Source of the DNA: Nitrospira sp.
GTDB lineage: Bacteria; Nitrospirota; Nitrospiria; Nitrospirales; Nitrospiraceae
DNA length: 64,000 nt
Assembly (NCBI GenBank): GCA_005116835.1
Contig: SWDM01000021.1
Location: 62,001 to 126,000 of the forward strand
Direction of reading: 5' to 3'
Positions 1 through 6,654 of this stretch are shown piece after piece. The notes below the pieces were generated by a model. It was not told the DNA's origin. It did no database searches and saw only the letters and a list, made by a program, of their open reading frames with translations. Positions within the stretch are counted from its first letter, which is position 1. Each line of letters starts with the position of its first letter. The position numbers and the translations under genes are program-made.

Positions 1-108
1 GCGGCAACGTTGACGACGTCGCCGGTCCCGGTGCCTGCCGCCGTCTGGCTTTTCGGGAGTGGAATCGCTGCTCTTGTAGGAATTGCACGGCGACGGATGA
101 CGGTCTAA
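1..108 (+). CDS. VPLPA-CTERM sorting-tail protein, 3' end only
   Basis: The window opens inside this gene; reading from base 1 gives 35 residues and a TAA at 106-108. What is visible is a complete exosortase-type sorting tail: VPVPAAVWLFGSG, then a short hydrophobic helix (IAALVGIA) and the basic end RRRMTV. In this class the tail anchors the exported protein in the membrane until an exosortase-type transpeptidase processes it. The tail is close to those of the next genes, so this is probably another member of the same tandem group. The body of the protein and its function cannot be judged. Confidence 0.85.
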   Translation, partial: AATLTTSPVPVPAAVWLFGSGIAALVGIARRRMTV

Positions 109-208
109 TTCACGCGTCGTCTCTTCCATCGCTCAGGCGCGATGGAAGAAACAGCGTACCAAGTGAGGGATGGCACATGAAGAAAATGAGTGAAGGGAGT
201 GTAGAACA

Positions 209-976
209 ATGGGGATAATACGCAACAACCGAACGCGGGCGCTGCTGGGCTCTGTTCTCGGCGTGCTTGTGATCTGCTCGGCCTCGTGGGCATCAGCGGC
301 TGTAGCGCCGCCGTTGCCTGGGATGACGCTGCAGATCGGCAACGAAGCGTTCCAAGTGGACAATACGCTCTGGAATTATGATGTCACCAAGGATACATTC
401 AGCCTGACCGGTCCCTTTACGGCCAAGACGAGTGACGGCAGCAGCTTTACGATCGATAACGCCTATGCCATTCCCGACCCCGTGCTCTTCTTTTCGGGGA
501 GCGCCACGAACAATACTGGAAACCCCCTCGCCTATTCCTTTTCCTTTAACTCCCCACTGGTCCCGTCCTTATTGGGGCCTGTGTCGTCCCACGCCGAGCT
601 CGGCGTCACGCTGACCGACGGTCTCAACGACGGGGCGACGGTCCAGCCGAGCGTACCGGGCGGCACGATGCTGACCTCGTTCGATCTCTATGCCAACGGC
701 ACTCCCATCTCGAAGAATGTCAATATCGGCGATCCGTTCAACATTCTCAGCGGGACAGCCGGTACGACCTTCTCCGCAGACAACTCACTGGTCTGCGGTC
801 AAGCCTGTGTGACCATGTCGGCTCTTCTGTCCTTTACCCTGACCGGGCAGGATGCGGTCGGGTTCAGCGGCAAGGTCGTGCAGACCGCCCCGGTTCCCTT
901 GCCGGCGGCGGCTTGGCTGTTCGGCAGCGGACTCGCCGCTCTCGTCGGATTGGCGCGGCGACGGATGACGGCCTAG
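209..976 (+). CDS. Exported VPLPA-CTERM protein
   Basis: This is a 255-residue exported protein of unknown function. The ATG at 209 follows a GAAGGGAG ribosome site. Residues 1 to about 30 form a signal peptide (LLGSVLGVLVICSASWASA). The body is rich in Gly, Ser, Thr and Asn with beta-strand periodicity, as in many sorting-tail surface proteins. The C-terminus has the full tripartite signal: VPLPAAAWLFGSG, a hydrophobic helix, then ARRRMTA. A single CxxxC (CGQAC) lies near residue 200. By analogy with the VPLPA/PEP-CTERM families it is probably released to, or anchored at, the outer surface or extracellular matrix. No catalytic motif was recognised. A strong hairpin follows the stop. Confidence 0.85.
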   Translation: MGIIRNNRTRALLGSVLGVLVICSASWASAAVAPPLPGMTLQIGNEAFQVDNTLWNYDVTKDTFSLTGPFTAKTSDGSSFTIDNAYAIPDPVLFFSGSATNNTGNPLAYSFSFNSPLVPSLLGPVSSHAELGVTLTDGLNDGATVQPSVPGGTMLTSFDLYANGTPISKNVNIGDPFNILSGTAGTTFSADNSLVCGQACVTMSALLSFTLTGQDAVGFSGKVVQTAPVPLPAAAWLFGSGLAALVGLARRRMTA

Positions 977-981
977 AAAGA

Positions 982-1014
982 GGGACGGGCACCGGCGATG
1001 CCGGCGCCTGTCCC
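982..1014 (+). terminator. Hairpin after VPLPA-CTERM gene
   Basis: GGGACGGGCACCGGC (982-996) pairs with GCCGGCGCCTGTCCC (1000-1014) around a 3-base loop, with one G:U pair. It starts 6 bases past the stop codon of the 209-976 gene. No U-run follows, so it may protect the mRNA 3' end or act with Rho rather than as a classical intrinsic terminator. A diverged copy follows the gene ending at 2666. Confidence 0.5.
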
Positions 1015-1028
1015 TTCAGTGCGATCAG

Positions 1029-1074
1029 GAATCGAGTCGAGTAGTCTGTCGTTTATCGCCTCGCCTCGATTCTC
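1029..1074. repeat. Inverted repeat, copy 1 (GAATCGAGTCGAG)
   Basis: The left arm GAATCGAGTCGAG at 1029-1041 faces CTCGCCTCGATTCTC at 1060-1074. The same palindrome recurs perfectly at 2719-2766, at the same place relative to a VPLPA-CTERM gene stop. The whole intergenic stretch was therefore duplicated along with the gene. Confidence 0.6.
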
Positions 1075-1119
1075 GTTATCACTGAAGCGATGGAACGAAG
1101 TAGCAGCAAAGGAGTCGCC

Positions 1120-1779
1120 ATGAATGTCGCACGGTCTGTCGGTGCGCTTTGTCTCGCAGCGGTACTGGGGCTCTCGATCTACCCCGAACCTGCAGGGGCG
1201 GCTGTTGTGAACCTGACGCAGATCGACTTCGAATTCGACGGATCGCCCTGGACCCTCGGCTGGAAATTTTCGGTGAACGCTCCCTATGCTGTCGACTCGC
1301 TCGGCGTCTACGACTCCGGCCAGGACGGCCTGGCCGGCTCCGCGCAAGTCGGTCTGTGGCTGGCGTCTGGTGGTAGTCCGATTGCCGAGGCCAGCGTCCC
1401 GACAGGAACTGCCGGTGAACTCGACGGGTATTTTCGATTCACCGCGATCGCGCCTACGATCTTGACTCCCGGCACAGAATACATCGTGGGCTCGTACCTG
1501 TCGGGAGACCTCGCGACCGCGCTGTTCGGTGGCAACGGCACGGTCGATCCGCTTGTCACCGTGCTTGATGTGCGCTACTCGCCGGAAGGCAGCGCCGCAT
1601 TTGCGTTTCCGAGCGAGACCGATCCGGGTACCGACGGCGCGGCGTTCCTTGGCGGTAACTTTCGTGGCGCCGTCAGCCCTGTCCCCCTTCCCGCCGCCCT
1701 GTGGCTGTTCGGGAGTGGGGTGGCGGGGCTCGTGGCGATTGTTCGACGAAGATCATCGGTCAGCGTTTTCCAGCGCTGA
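1120..1779 (+). CDS. Exported VPLPA-CTERM protein
   Basis: This protein has 219 residues from the ATG at 1120, chosen because AAAGGAG lies 6-7 bases upstream; an upstream in-frame ATG at 1090 lacks a site and would spoil the signal peptide. The signal peptide ends near EPAGA. The body (residues about 27-190) reads as a beta-sandwich typical of PEP-CTERM proteins: it opens NLTQIDFEFDGSPW and has a DSLGVYDSGQDGLAGSAQVGLW stretch (shown only in part), resembling the DUF4082-like domains in sorting-tail proteins. The tail VPLPAALWLFGSG, helix and RRR follow. The function is unknown; it is probably an extracellular structural or adhesive protein. Confidence 0.8.
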   Translation: MNVARSVGALCLAAVLGLSIYPEPAGAAVVNLTQIDFEFDGSPWTLGWKFSVNAPYAVDSLGVYDSGQDGLAGSAQVGLWLASGGSPIAEASVPTGTAGELDGYFRFTAIAPTILTPGTEYIVGSYLSGDLATALFGGNGTVDPLVTVLDVRYSPEGSAAFAFPSETDPGTDGAAFLGGNFRGAVSPVPLPAALWLFGSGVAGLVAIVRRRSSVSVFQR

Positions 1780-1809
1780 GTGGGATTGAAGAGAGTTGAA
1801 ATATTTTTG

Positions 1810-1831
1810 TCACATCTGGTGCATCCATCGG
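1810..1831 (+). promoter_or_regulatory. Shared upstream motif TCACATCTGGTGCAT, copy 1
   Basis: TCACATCTGGTGCATCCATCGG lies about 90 bases before the ATG at 1923. The same motif (TCACATCTGGTGCAT, then ATCGG) lies about 108 bases before the VPLPA-CTERM gene at 5864. The repeated sequence, spacing and orientation suggest a common promoter or regulator site. No matching sigma-factor consensus was recognised. Confidence 0.35.
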
Positions 1832-1922
1832 AAACGATCGGTAGCCTCGCCCGTTGTTGCATGGTACGCAGAGGCAGGATGCTGGGTGTCTGTGTGTAAC
1901 CTGTAATTTTGAAGGGAGAAGC

Positions 1923-2666
1923 ATGATGAAGAGAAAGCAATGGGCTGGTTTTGCACTCGCTGCCACATTGCTGTGGCTCAGCGGGCCGGTGGCGGCCATG
2001 GCCGCGATAGTCAATCCTGGTGCGGGTCCCGCCTCCACGGGCATCCCTTATACATGGGGCGTCACCATGAATGGCAACGATACGACGGCTGGCTCGCCCA
2101 CACCCTATCAGGGCACTGTTGGGGCGCTCAGTTGGAGTGATCCAATTAATGATGGAGATCCCATAGGAGCAGGATGGACTCACACGTCAAATTGGACGGC
2201 GCTGACTCTGACGGAGGCCGCCAATCTTACTGTGACGCTGGCAGAGACGACGACGCCCTCGCCATCCGGCTTGTATCCCGCTTTCTCGCTCTATGCAGGC
2301 CAGCAGACCACCGACCTTGGCTCAGAACTTGGGTGCTGTGGGTGGCATGTCTATAACAATGCGGGGAATTTCGACTGGAGTACGGCTAACCCAACGTATG
2401 ATTCCAGCTCGTTGAACTATATCGGTAACGAAGGAAATCCAGGCCACTTGTCCTCGGTTACAAAGGTCTTTTCGCTCGAACCCGGGCTGTACACCCTGGT
2501 CTTCGGAGGCAATGCTCGGGATGTGACGGGGGCGACTCTCGGCTTTTCCATAGGGTATCAGGCGGCGCTCACGACCGCGCCGGTGCCGGTGCCTGCCGCC
2601 GTGTGGCTCTTCGGCAGTGGACTCGCCGCTCTCGTCGGACTCGCGCGGCGACGGATGGTAGCCTAG
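1923..2666 (+). CDS. Exported VPLPA-CTERM protein
   Basis: This protein has 247 residues from the ATG at 1923, which follows GAAGGGAGAAGC. The signal peptide is MMKRKQWAGFALAATLLWL, with likely cleavage after AAMAA. The body resembles PEP-CTERM beta-sandwich proteins (a TEAANLTVTLAETTTPSPSG stretch and a single CCGWH). The tail is VPVPAAVWLFGSG, the helix LAALVGLA, then RRRMVA. It is nearly identical in the tail and in the sequence after the stop to the 209-976 gene, which points to duplication or gene conversion. A motif shared with the gene at 5864 lies upstream. The biochemical role is unknown. Confidence 0.83.
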   Translation: MMKRKQWAGFALAATLLWLSGPVAAMAAIVNPGAGPASTGIPYTWGVTMNGNDTTAGSPTPYQGTVGALSWSDPINDGDPIGAGWTHTSNWTALTLTEAANLTVTLAETTTPSPSGLYPAFSLYAGQQTTDLGSELGCCGWHVYNNAGNFDWSTANPTYDSSSLNYIGNEGNPGHLSSVTKVFSLEPGLYTLVFGGNARDVTGATLGFSIGYQAALTTAPVPVPAAVWLFGSGLAALVGLARRRMVA

Positions 2667-2671
2667 GAAGA

Positions 2672-2766
2672 GGGACGGGCACCGGAGATGCCGGAGCCAG
2701 TTCCTTCAGTGTGACCAGGAATCGAGTCGAGCGACCGATTGACGTTCCATGGCCTCGACTCGATTC
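2672..2766. repeat. Copy 2 of the post-gene hairpin region
   Basis: The sequence is a diverged copy of 982-1074. It has the same AGGGACGGGCACCGG start, now with a weaker hairpin, followed by a perfect 13-base inverted repeat: GAATCGAGTCGAG at 2719-2731 and CTCGACTCGATTC at 2754-2766. It lies between a VPLPA-CTERM gene and the peroxidase-like gene and may act as a transcription end. Confidence 0.55.
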
Positions 2767-2848
2767 TCGCTTTCAGTGACTGGAATACATGGTTCGTTGC
2801 GGCTGGACAAGGTATGAACAAGTCCTCTGAAATTTTGAAAATACGACA

Positions 2849-4702
2849 ATGAGCAAGTTTACGCTTCGCGTCGGCATCGGTGTGGTGCTCGGAGTACTTT
2901 CAGTCACCGGCTCGGTTTTCTCGCAGGTTCCCGCCCCCGGCGATCCCCCTCGTCCTTCTTCCTTGAAAACCGTTCCGGTTCCCGAGCCGGCTAATATCAG
3001 CGACTTCGTGCAGGACCGCCAAGCTGCCATTCGACTGGGCAAGGCCCTGTTTTGGGACATGCAGGTCGGCAGCGACGGCTTGACGGCCTGTGCCAGCTGC
3101 CACTTCAGCTCCGGCATGGCCGATACCAGATCCAAGAACCAGCTCTCGCCCGGGTTGAAGCGCATTACGGCGACCGGCGCGCCCGATCCGGACGTGACGT
3201 TTTTCAGGAGCCTCGGTCCGAACGGACAACTCACGGCAGCAGACTTTCCCTTCTTCCCCCTGAGCAACGATGTGGCATCCTCCCAGGGAGTCCGCAACAC
3301 GCGGTTCCTCGGCGTCACCAACGGCCCTGCCGATCGCACTCTCCAGGAGCCAGATCCTGACGGTTTCCGCGTCGGATCGGTCAATGCCAGGCGCGTCGAG
3401 CCGCGCAATACGCCGACGGTGATCAACGCCGTCTTCAACCATCGGCAATTCTGGGATGGCCGCGCCGACAACGTCTTCAACGGCGTGAACGGATTGGGAG
3501 ATCGCGATCCCAATGCCAGGGTGTTTCGCGCCGACAATCCCAGCAATCCGCTTCCGGTCATCGTAAGGCTGGAAGATTCCAGCCTGGCGTCGCAAGCGGT
3601 CGGGCCGCCGGTCAACCATTTCGAGATGTCGGCGGCCGGCCGGACGATGCAGGATCTCGGCAAGAAGCTCGCGAGACCGTCTTTCAATCTTCGCCCGCTC
3701 GGATTGCAGCTCGTGCACCGCGAGGACAGTGTCCTCGGATCATTGAGCCAATGGCCACACCGCGGCTTGCAGACGGCCGGTTACACCGAGATGATTCAGG
3801 CCGCCTTTCAGCCTCAGTGGTGGAACTCGCCCAAGCTGATCCGGGTGGATGCCGCCGGAACCCCGACCGTCATCGACCCGCCTGCCGGGCTGTCGGCGCC
3901 GAACGAATTCACGCTGATGCAGTACAACTTCGCCTTGTTTTTCGGATTGGCCGTCCAATTGTACGAGGCCACGCTCGTGGCCGACGATTCGCCCTACGAT
4001 CAGTTCATGGATGGGAATCCCTCCGCTATCAGCCCGCAAGCCCAGTTTGGCGTGGATCTCTTCCGCAGCCAGGCACGCGGCCAATGCATCAACTGCCACG
4101 AGGGCGCGGAACTCACCGGCGCTTCGGTTCGTCAAGTGCGAGCCAGCCCGACCCGCATTCGGGACGGACAAGCCGCCGATCGGGGATTCAACAACATCGC
4201 CGTACTGGGTACGCTCCAGGATCTGAGCCTGGGCGCGAAGGATGACTTGGGAAACTGGTTGTCCACGGTGAAACGTCTCAACCCGCCTCCGCTGGAACCG
4301 ATCGTCGTGGACGGTGCCTTCAAGGTTCCCGGCCTGCGGAACGTCGAACTCACGGCGCCCTATTTCCACAACGGCGGCCAGCTCGACCTGCCGGCGGTCA
4401 TCGAGTTCTACAACCATGGCGGGGACACGCATGAAGAGTTGAAGACGCTCGACGGTATTTTTATTGAACCGATGCCGTTTATCAATTTCACGACAGAAGA
4501 GCGGCAGGCGCTCGAAGCCTACCTGGTGTCCTTGACCGACGTGCGGGTGCGCTTTCAGCAGGCCCCGTTCGATCACCCGCAACTGTTCATCCCGAACGGC
4601 CCCGGTGCGCCACGCAGCATCGCCCCTGGCGACCAGCTCACGGAGATTCCGGCGGTCGGGGCACAGGGCGGCGCGCCACAGAAGAAGTTTTTGGAGCCCT
4701 GA
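2849..4702 (+). CDS. Di-haem cytochrome c peroxidase/MauG-family protein
   Basis: This 617-residue exported protein has a signal peptide (residues 1 to about 26). Two haem c sites are visible: C81-A-S-C84-H85 and C413-I-N-C416-H417. The stretch EPRNTPTVINAVFNHRQFWD with GRAD after it is the family signature seen between the two haems in bacterial cytochrome c peroxidases. The second haem is followed by the usual PGLRNVELTAPYFHNGG segment. Family members reduce peroxide in the periplasm using cytochrome c electrons, or oxidise substrates as MauG does. At 617 residues it is much longer than classical CcpA (about 350), with extra length between the haems, so the substrate is uncertain. No partner gene adjoins it. 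Confidence 0.85.
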   Translation: MSKFTLRVGIGVVLGVLSVTGSVFSQVPAPGDPPRPSSLKTVPVPEPANISDFVQDRQAAIRLGKALFWDMQVGSDGLTACASCHFSSGMADTRSKNQLSPGLKRITATGAPDPDVTFFRSLGPNGQLTAADFPFFPLSNDVASSQGVRNTRFLGVTNGPADRTLQEPDPDGFRVGSVNARRVEPRNTPTVINAVFNHRQFWDGRADNVFNGVNGLGDRDPNARVFRADNPSNPLPVIVRLEDSSLASQAVGPPVNHFEMSAAGRTMQDLGKKLARPSFNLRPLGLQLVHREDSVLGSLSQWPHRGLQTAGYTEMIQAAFQPQWWNSPKLIRVDAAGTPTVIDPPAGLSAPNEFTLMQYNFALFFGLAVQLYEATLVADDSPYDQFMDGNPSAISPQAQFGVDLFRSQARGQCINCHEGAELTGASVRQVRASPTRIRDGQAADRGFNNIAVLGTLQDLSLGAKDDLGNWLSTVKRLNPPPLEPIVVDGAFKVPGLRNVELTAPYFHNGGQLDLPAVIEFYNHGGDTHEELKTLDGIFIEPMPFINFTTEERQALEAYLVSLTDVRVRFQQAPFDHPQLFIPNGPGAPRSIAPGDQLTEIPAVGAQGGAPQKKFLEP

Positions 4703-4770
4703 GCCCAACATCCTTGTGGCTGATGACGATGGGGCGAGAGCCCTGGTAACGACGCAGGTAGACAGGTAGA

Positions 4771-4838
4771 TAGGCTGAAGGTGTTCAGACCGAATAGACC
4801 AGACAGACCAAATCAGCCTTCAGCCTGAATCCCTGAGC
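4771..4838. repeat. Dispersed intergenic inverted repeat (GGTCTGTCTGGT family)
   Basis: AGGCTGAAGGTGTTCAGACC is followed by GAATAGACCAGACAGACC and ends CAGCCTTCAGCCTGAATCCC. It is built from the same units as the repeats near 10.5, 24.1, 39.2, 54.6 and 55.8 kb. It is purely intergenic and non-coding in all frames. Confidence 0.55.
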
Positions 4839-4861
4839 AGGGTTAAGGAGATCTGACGACA

Positions 4862-5290
4862 ATGGCGAGCCGGCAGAACGGTGAGAGAACGCGGGTGATG
4901 ATTGTGGAACAGGACTTGGATTTTGGATTGAAACTTGCCAATTGGCTTGCAACTCACGGCTATCAGCCGGTGCTCGTTTGGTCCGTTGATGCTGCCATCG
5001 ATGAACTCAGTGACATCCATCCACAGGCGATCTTTGTCGGACTCCAGTCTTCCGAGCCTCAGTCGCAGATGGACGTCGGTGAAGTCTTGCTCATGATCCA
5101 GACTATCTGTCCTCTCGTGCCGGTGATTGCAATGACGGATGAAACCGGCCAAGCCCAGACTCAGATTGTGTTTCGCCAGGGTGTTCGCCGTTTTCTAGTG
5201 AGGCCGGTAGAGTTCTCGCAGATTGGTGAGGTGCTCCAGTCTGAACTGAGCGCGGGCACTTATCCCGTTGCCGCGAACGGCACACAGTAA
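4862..5290 (+). CDS. Receiver-like (CheY-fold) protein with degenerate active site
   Basis: This 142-residue single-domain protein has an ATG preceded by AAGGAGATCTGACGAC. The fold pattern of a response-regulator receiver is clear: RVMIVEQDLDFGLKLANWL, then a beta-3 strand, and LVPVIAMTDET. Key residues are altered. The acidic pair is EQD, the phospho-acceptor position after beta-3 reads AIFVGLQSSEP with Gly where Asp is expected, and the conserved Lys before Pro is Arg (LVRPVEF). It is therefore likely an atypical receiver that is not phosphorylated in the usual way. There is no output domain and no adjacent histidine kinase. Its target is unknown. Confidence 0.7.
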   Translation: MASRQNGERTRVMIVEQDLDFGLKLANWLATHGYQPVLVWSVDAAIDELSDIHPQAIFVGLQSSEPQSQMDVGEVLLMIQTICPLVPVIAMTDETGQAQTQIVFRQGVRRFLVRPVEFSQIGEVLQSELSAGTYPVAANGTQ

Positions 5291-5366
5291 GGACCGATGA
5301 TCGAGGGACAGCTGAGAGCATGTTGCACGCTATCGCGGTCCCTGTTTTGACGGGAGGAATTATCGG

Positions 5367-5582
5367 ATGACTGGTCATCGTTGCCATGGCTTCATGTGTC
5401 CAGTGGATCTCCTGTTGGGGCGAGCGTCGGCCGGCATGACAGTGTTCTTGGATGGGCTGTATCGCCGTGGGGAGATTATCGACCGAGTGATCGCTCGAAA
5501 TCGCCTTCGTGCGAAGGACCGGCGATGTGCCGGACGACAGGTGAAGCCTCGTCAACCGATTCTCAGGATCCCGGCTTCTTAA
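5367..5582 (+). CDS. Small hypothetical protein
   Basis: This is a 71-residue ORF whose ATG is preceded at good spacing by GGGAGGA (5350-5356), the main reason to list it. It is basic (RRGEIIDRVIARNRLRAKDRR) with two cysteines near the N-terminus, and no domain was recognised. A competing 138-residue frame overlaps it but lacks a ribosome site. It may be an expressed small protein, a leader ORF or chance. Confidence 0.3.
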   Translation: MTGHRCHGFMCPVDLLLGRASAGMTVFLDGLYRRGEIIDRVIARNRLRAKDRRCAGRQVKPRQPILRIPAS

Positions 5583-5734
5583 TCCGGGCTAATGGCATGG
5601 CCCATGCGTGGTGGGGCTACCAATCTGCTCACATTTTTGGAACTGATTGCCGCCATGGCTCTGCCTCGGGATCAAGTGGCATTGACCGTGGAGGTGGCAA
5701 CTCACTGAGGATAATTATTCAGCGCAGAGATTTC

Positions 5735-5756
5735 ATCACATCTGGTGCATATATCG
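5735..5756 (+). promoter_or_regulatory. Shared upstream motif TCACATCTGGTGCAT, copy 2
   Basis: TCACATCTGGTGCATATATCGG matches the motif at 1810-1831 in 20 of 22 bases. It lies about 108 bases before the ATG at 5864. A weaker echo (CATCACATCTCAGGTACAG) lies just before the TIGR03790 gene at 8668. Confidence 0.35.
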
Positions 5757-5863
5757 GCACCCTTGTTGGACGAGCTTATTCACATAGAGCTATATGAATG
5801 CCGCTACCAAAATTGTTCATTGCATCACATGAGATCCCAGCAACCGACAATATAAGGAGAACC

Positions 5864-6634
5864 ATGATGAGATCGATCGCGTGCCTTGCCCTTGTTGCTA
5901 TCACCGCACTCATCGTTCCCTCGCTGGCGCCCGCCGCTACTGTAACGAGTGGCGCACTGATCATGAATCTCGACGCGGACGCCTGGGCGGGACTTGCCGG
6001 GGGATCCCCCAGTCCAGGCTTCGAGGCCTTAGTGCTCGATGAGTTTTTCGATCAAGCAGCAGCGACCTCTCGAACCGGCGCCCAGATCTTGGCCGACGAA
6101 ATTGTCGCCAACCCCTCGACGACCGGTCTCACCTATGGTGTCAACGGTTCGACCGTGACGAACCTGGCCGGCCGTTCCGCTCAGCCGACCGCCTTCACAT
6201 TCGATTCGAGTGATTTGACGGGAACAGCAACGGGGCAAATCGGGCTCGGCGGGGTGATGCGATTCGATGTCAACCCCCTGCTCGGCGGTGGAGATCTTCT
6301 GATCGGCGACTTCACGCTCGCGTACGACGCGACCCGAATTCAGGGATCCGGGTGGTTTCTGAAAAATAACATCGGTTTTCCTCTTGCGGCCTTCGATACG
6401 ACCAACGTGAATACCACGACCGGGCCCAATGCGTTCTCGCTTTTAGGCAACTTGACCGTGTCCCCAGAATTCGGAGGTTTGTTCCTTGCCCCGACGGATA
6501 TCGGCAAAGTGGTGGGGACCTTTAGCTTTCAGACACCGGCCCCTGTCCCCTTGCCCGCTGCCGTCTGGCTGTTTGGGAGCGGGCTGATCGGACTGGTCGG
6601 CATCGCCAGACGCAGGATGAAACGTCTGGCATAA
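5864..6634 (+). CDS. Exported VPLPA-CTERM protein (paralogue of next gene)
   Basis: This protein has 256 residues from the ATG at 5864, which follows AAGGAGA. The signal peptide ends near LAPAA. The mature N-terminus, ATVTSGALIMNLDADAW, and later FTFDSSDLTGTATGQIGLGG closely match the first half of the next ORF, so the two are tandem duplicates. The tail is VPLPAAVWLFGSG, the helix LIGLVGIA, then RRRMKRLA. The function is unknown; a secreted or surface structural role is inferred from the sorting tail. The next ORF starts 20 bases after the stop with its own ribosome site, so the two are probably co-transcribed. Confidence 0.83.
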   Translation: MMRSIACLALVAITALIVPSLAPAATVTSGALIMNLDADAWAGLAGGSPSPGFEALVLDEFFDQAAATSRTGAQILADEIVANPSTTGLTYGVNGSTVTNLAGRSAQPTAFTFDSSDLTGTATGQIGLGGVMRFDVNPLLGGGDLLIGDFTLAYDATRIQGSGWFLKNNIGFPLAAFDTTNVNTTTGPNAFSLLGNLTVSPEFGGLFLAPTDIGKVVGTFSFQTPAPVPLPAAVWLFGSGLIGLVGIARRRMKRLA

Positions 6635-6654
6635 CGACCCTTTTGGAGCCCCGC

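Noticed and set aside
2900-4711. Minus-strand frames opposite the di-haem peroxidase-like gene
   Set aside because: The plus-strand protein has signal peptide, two CxxCH sites and family motifs; the antisense frames have none.
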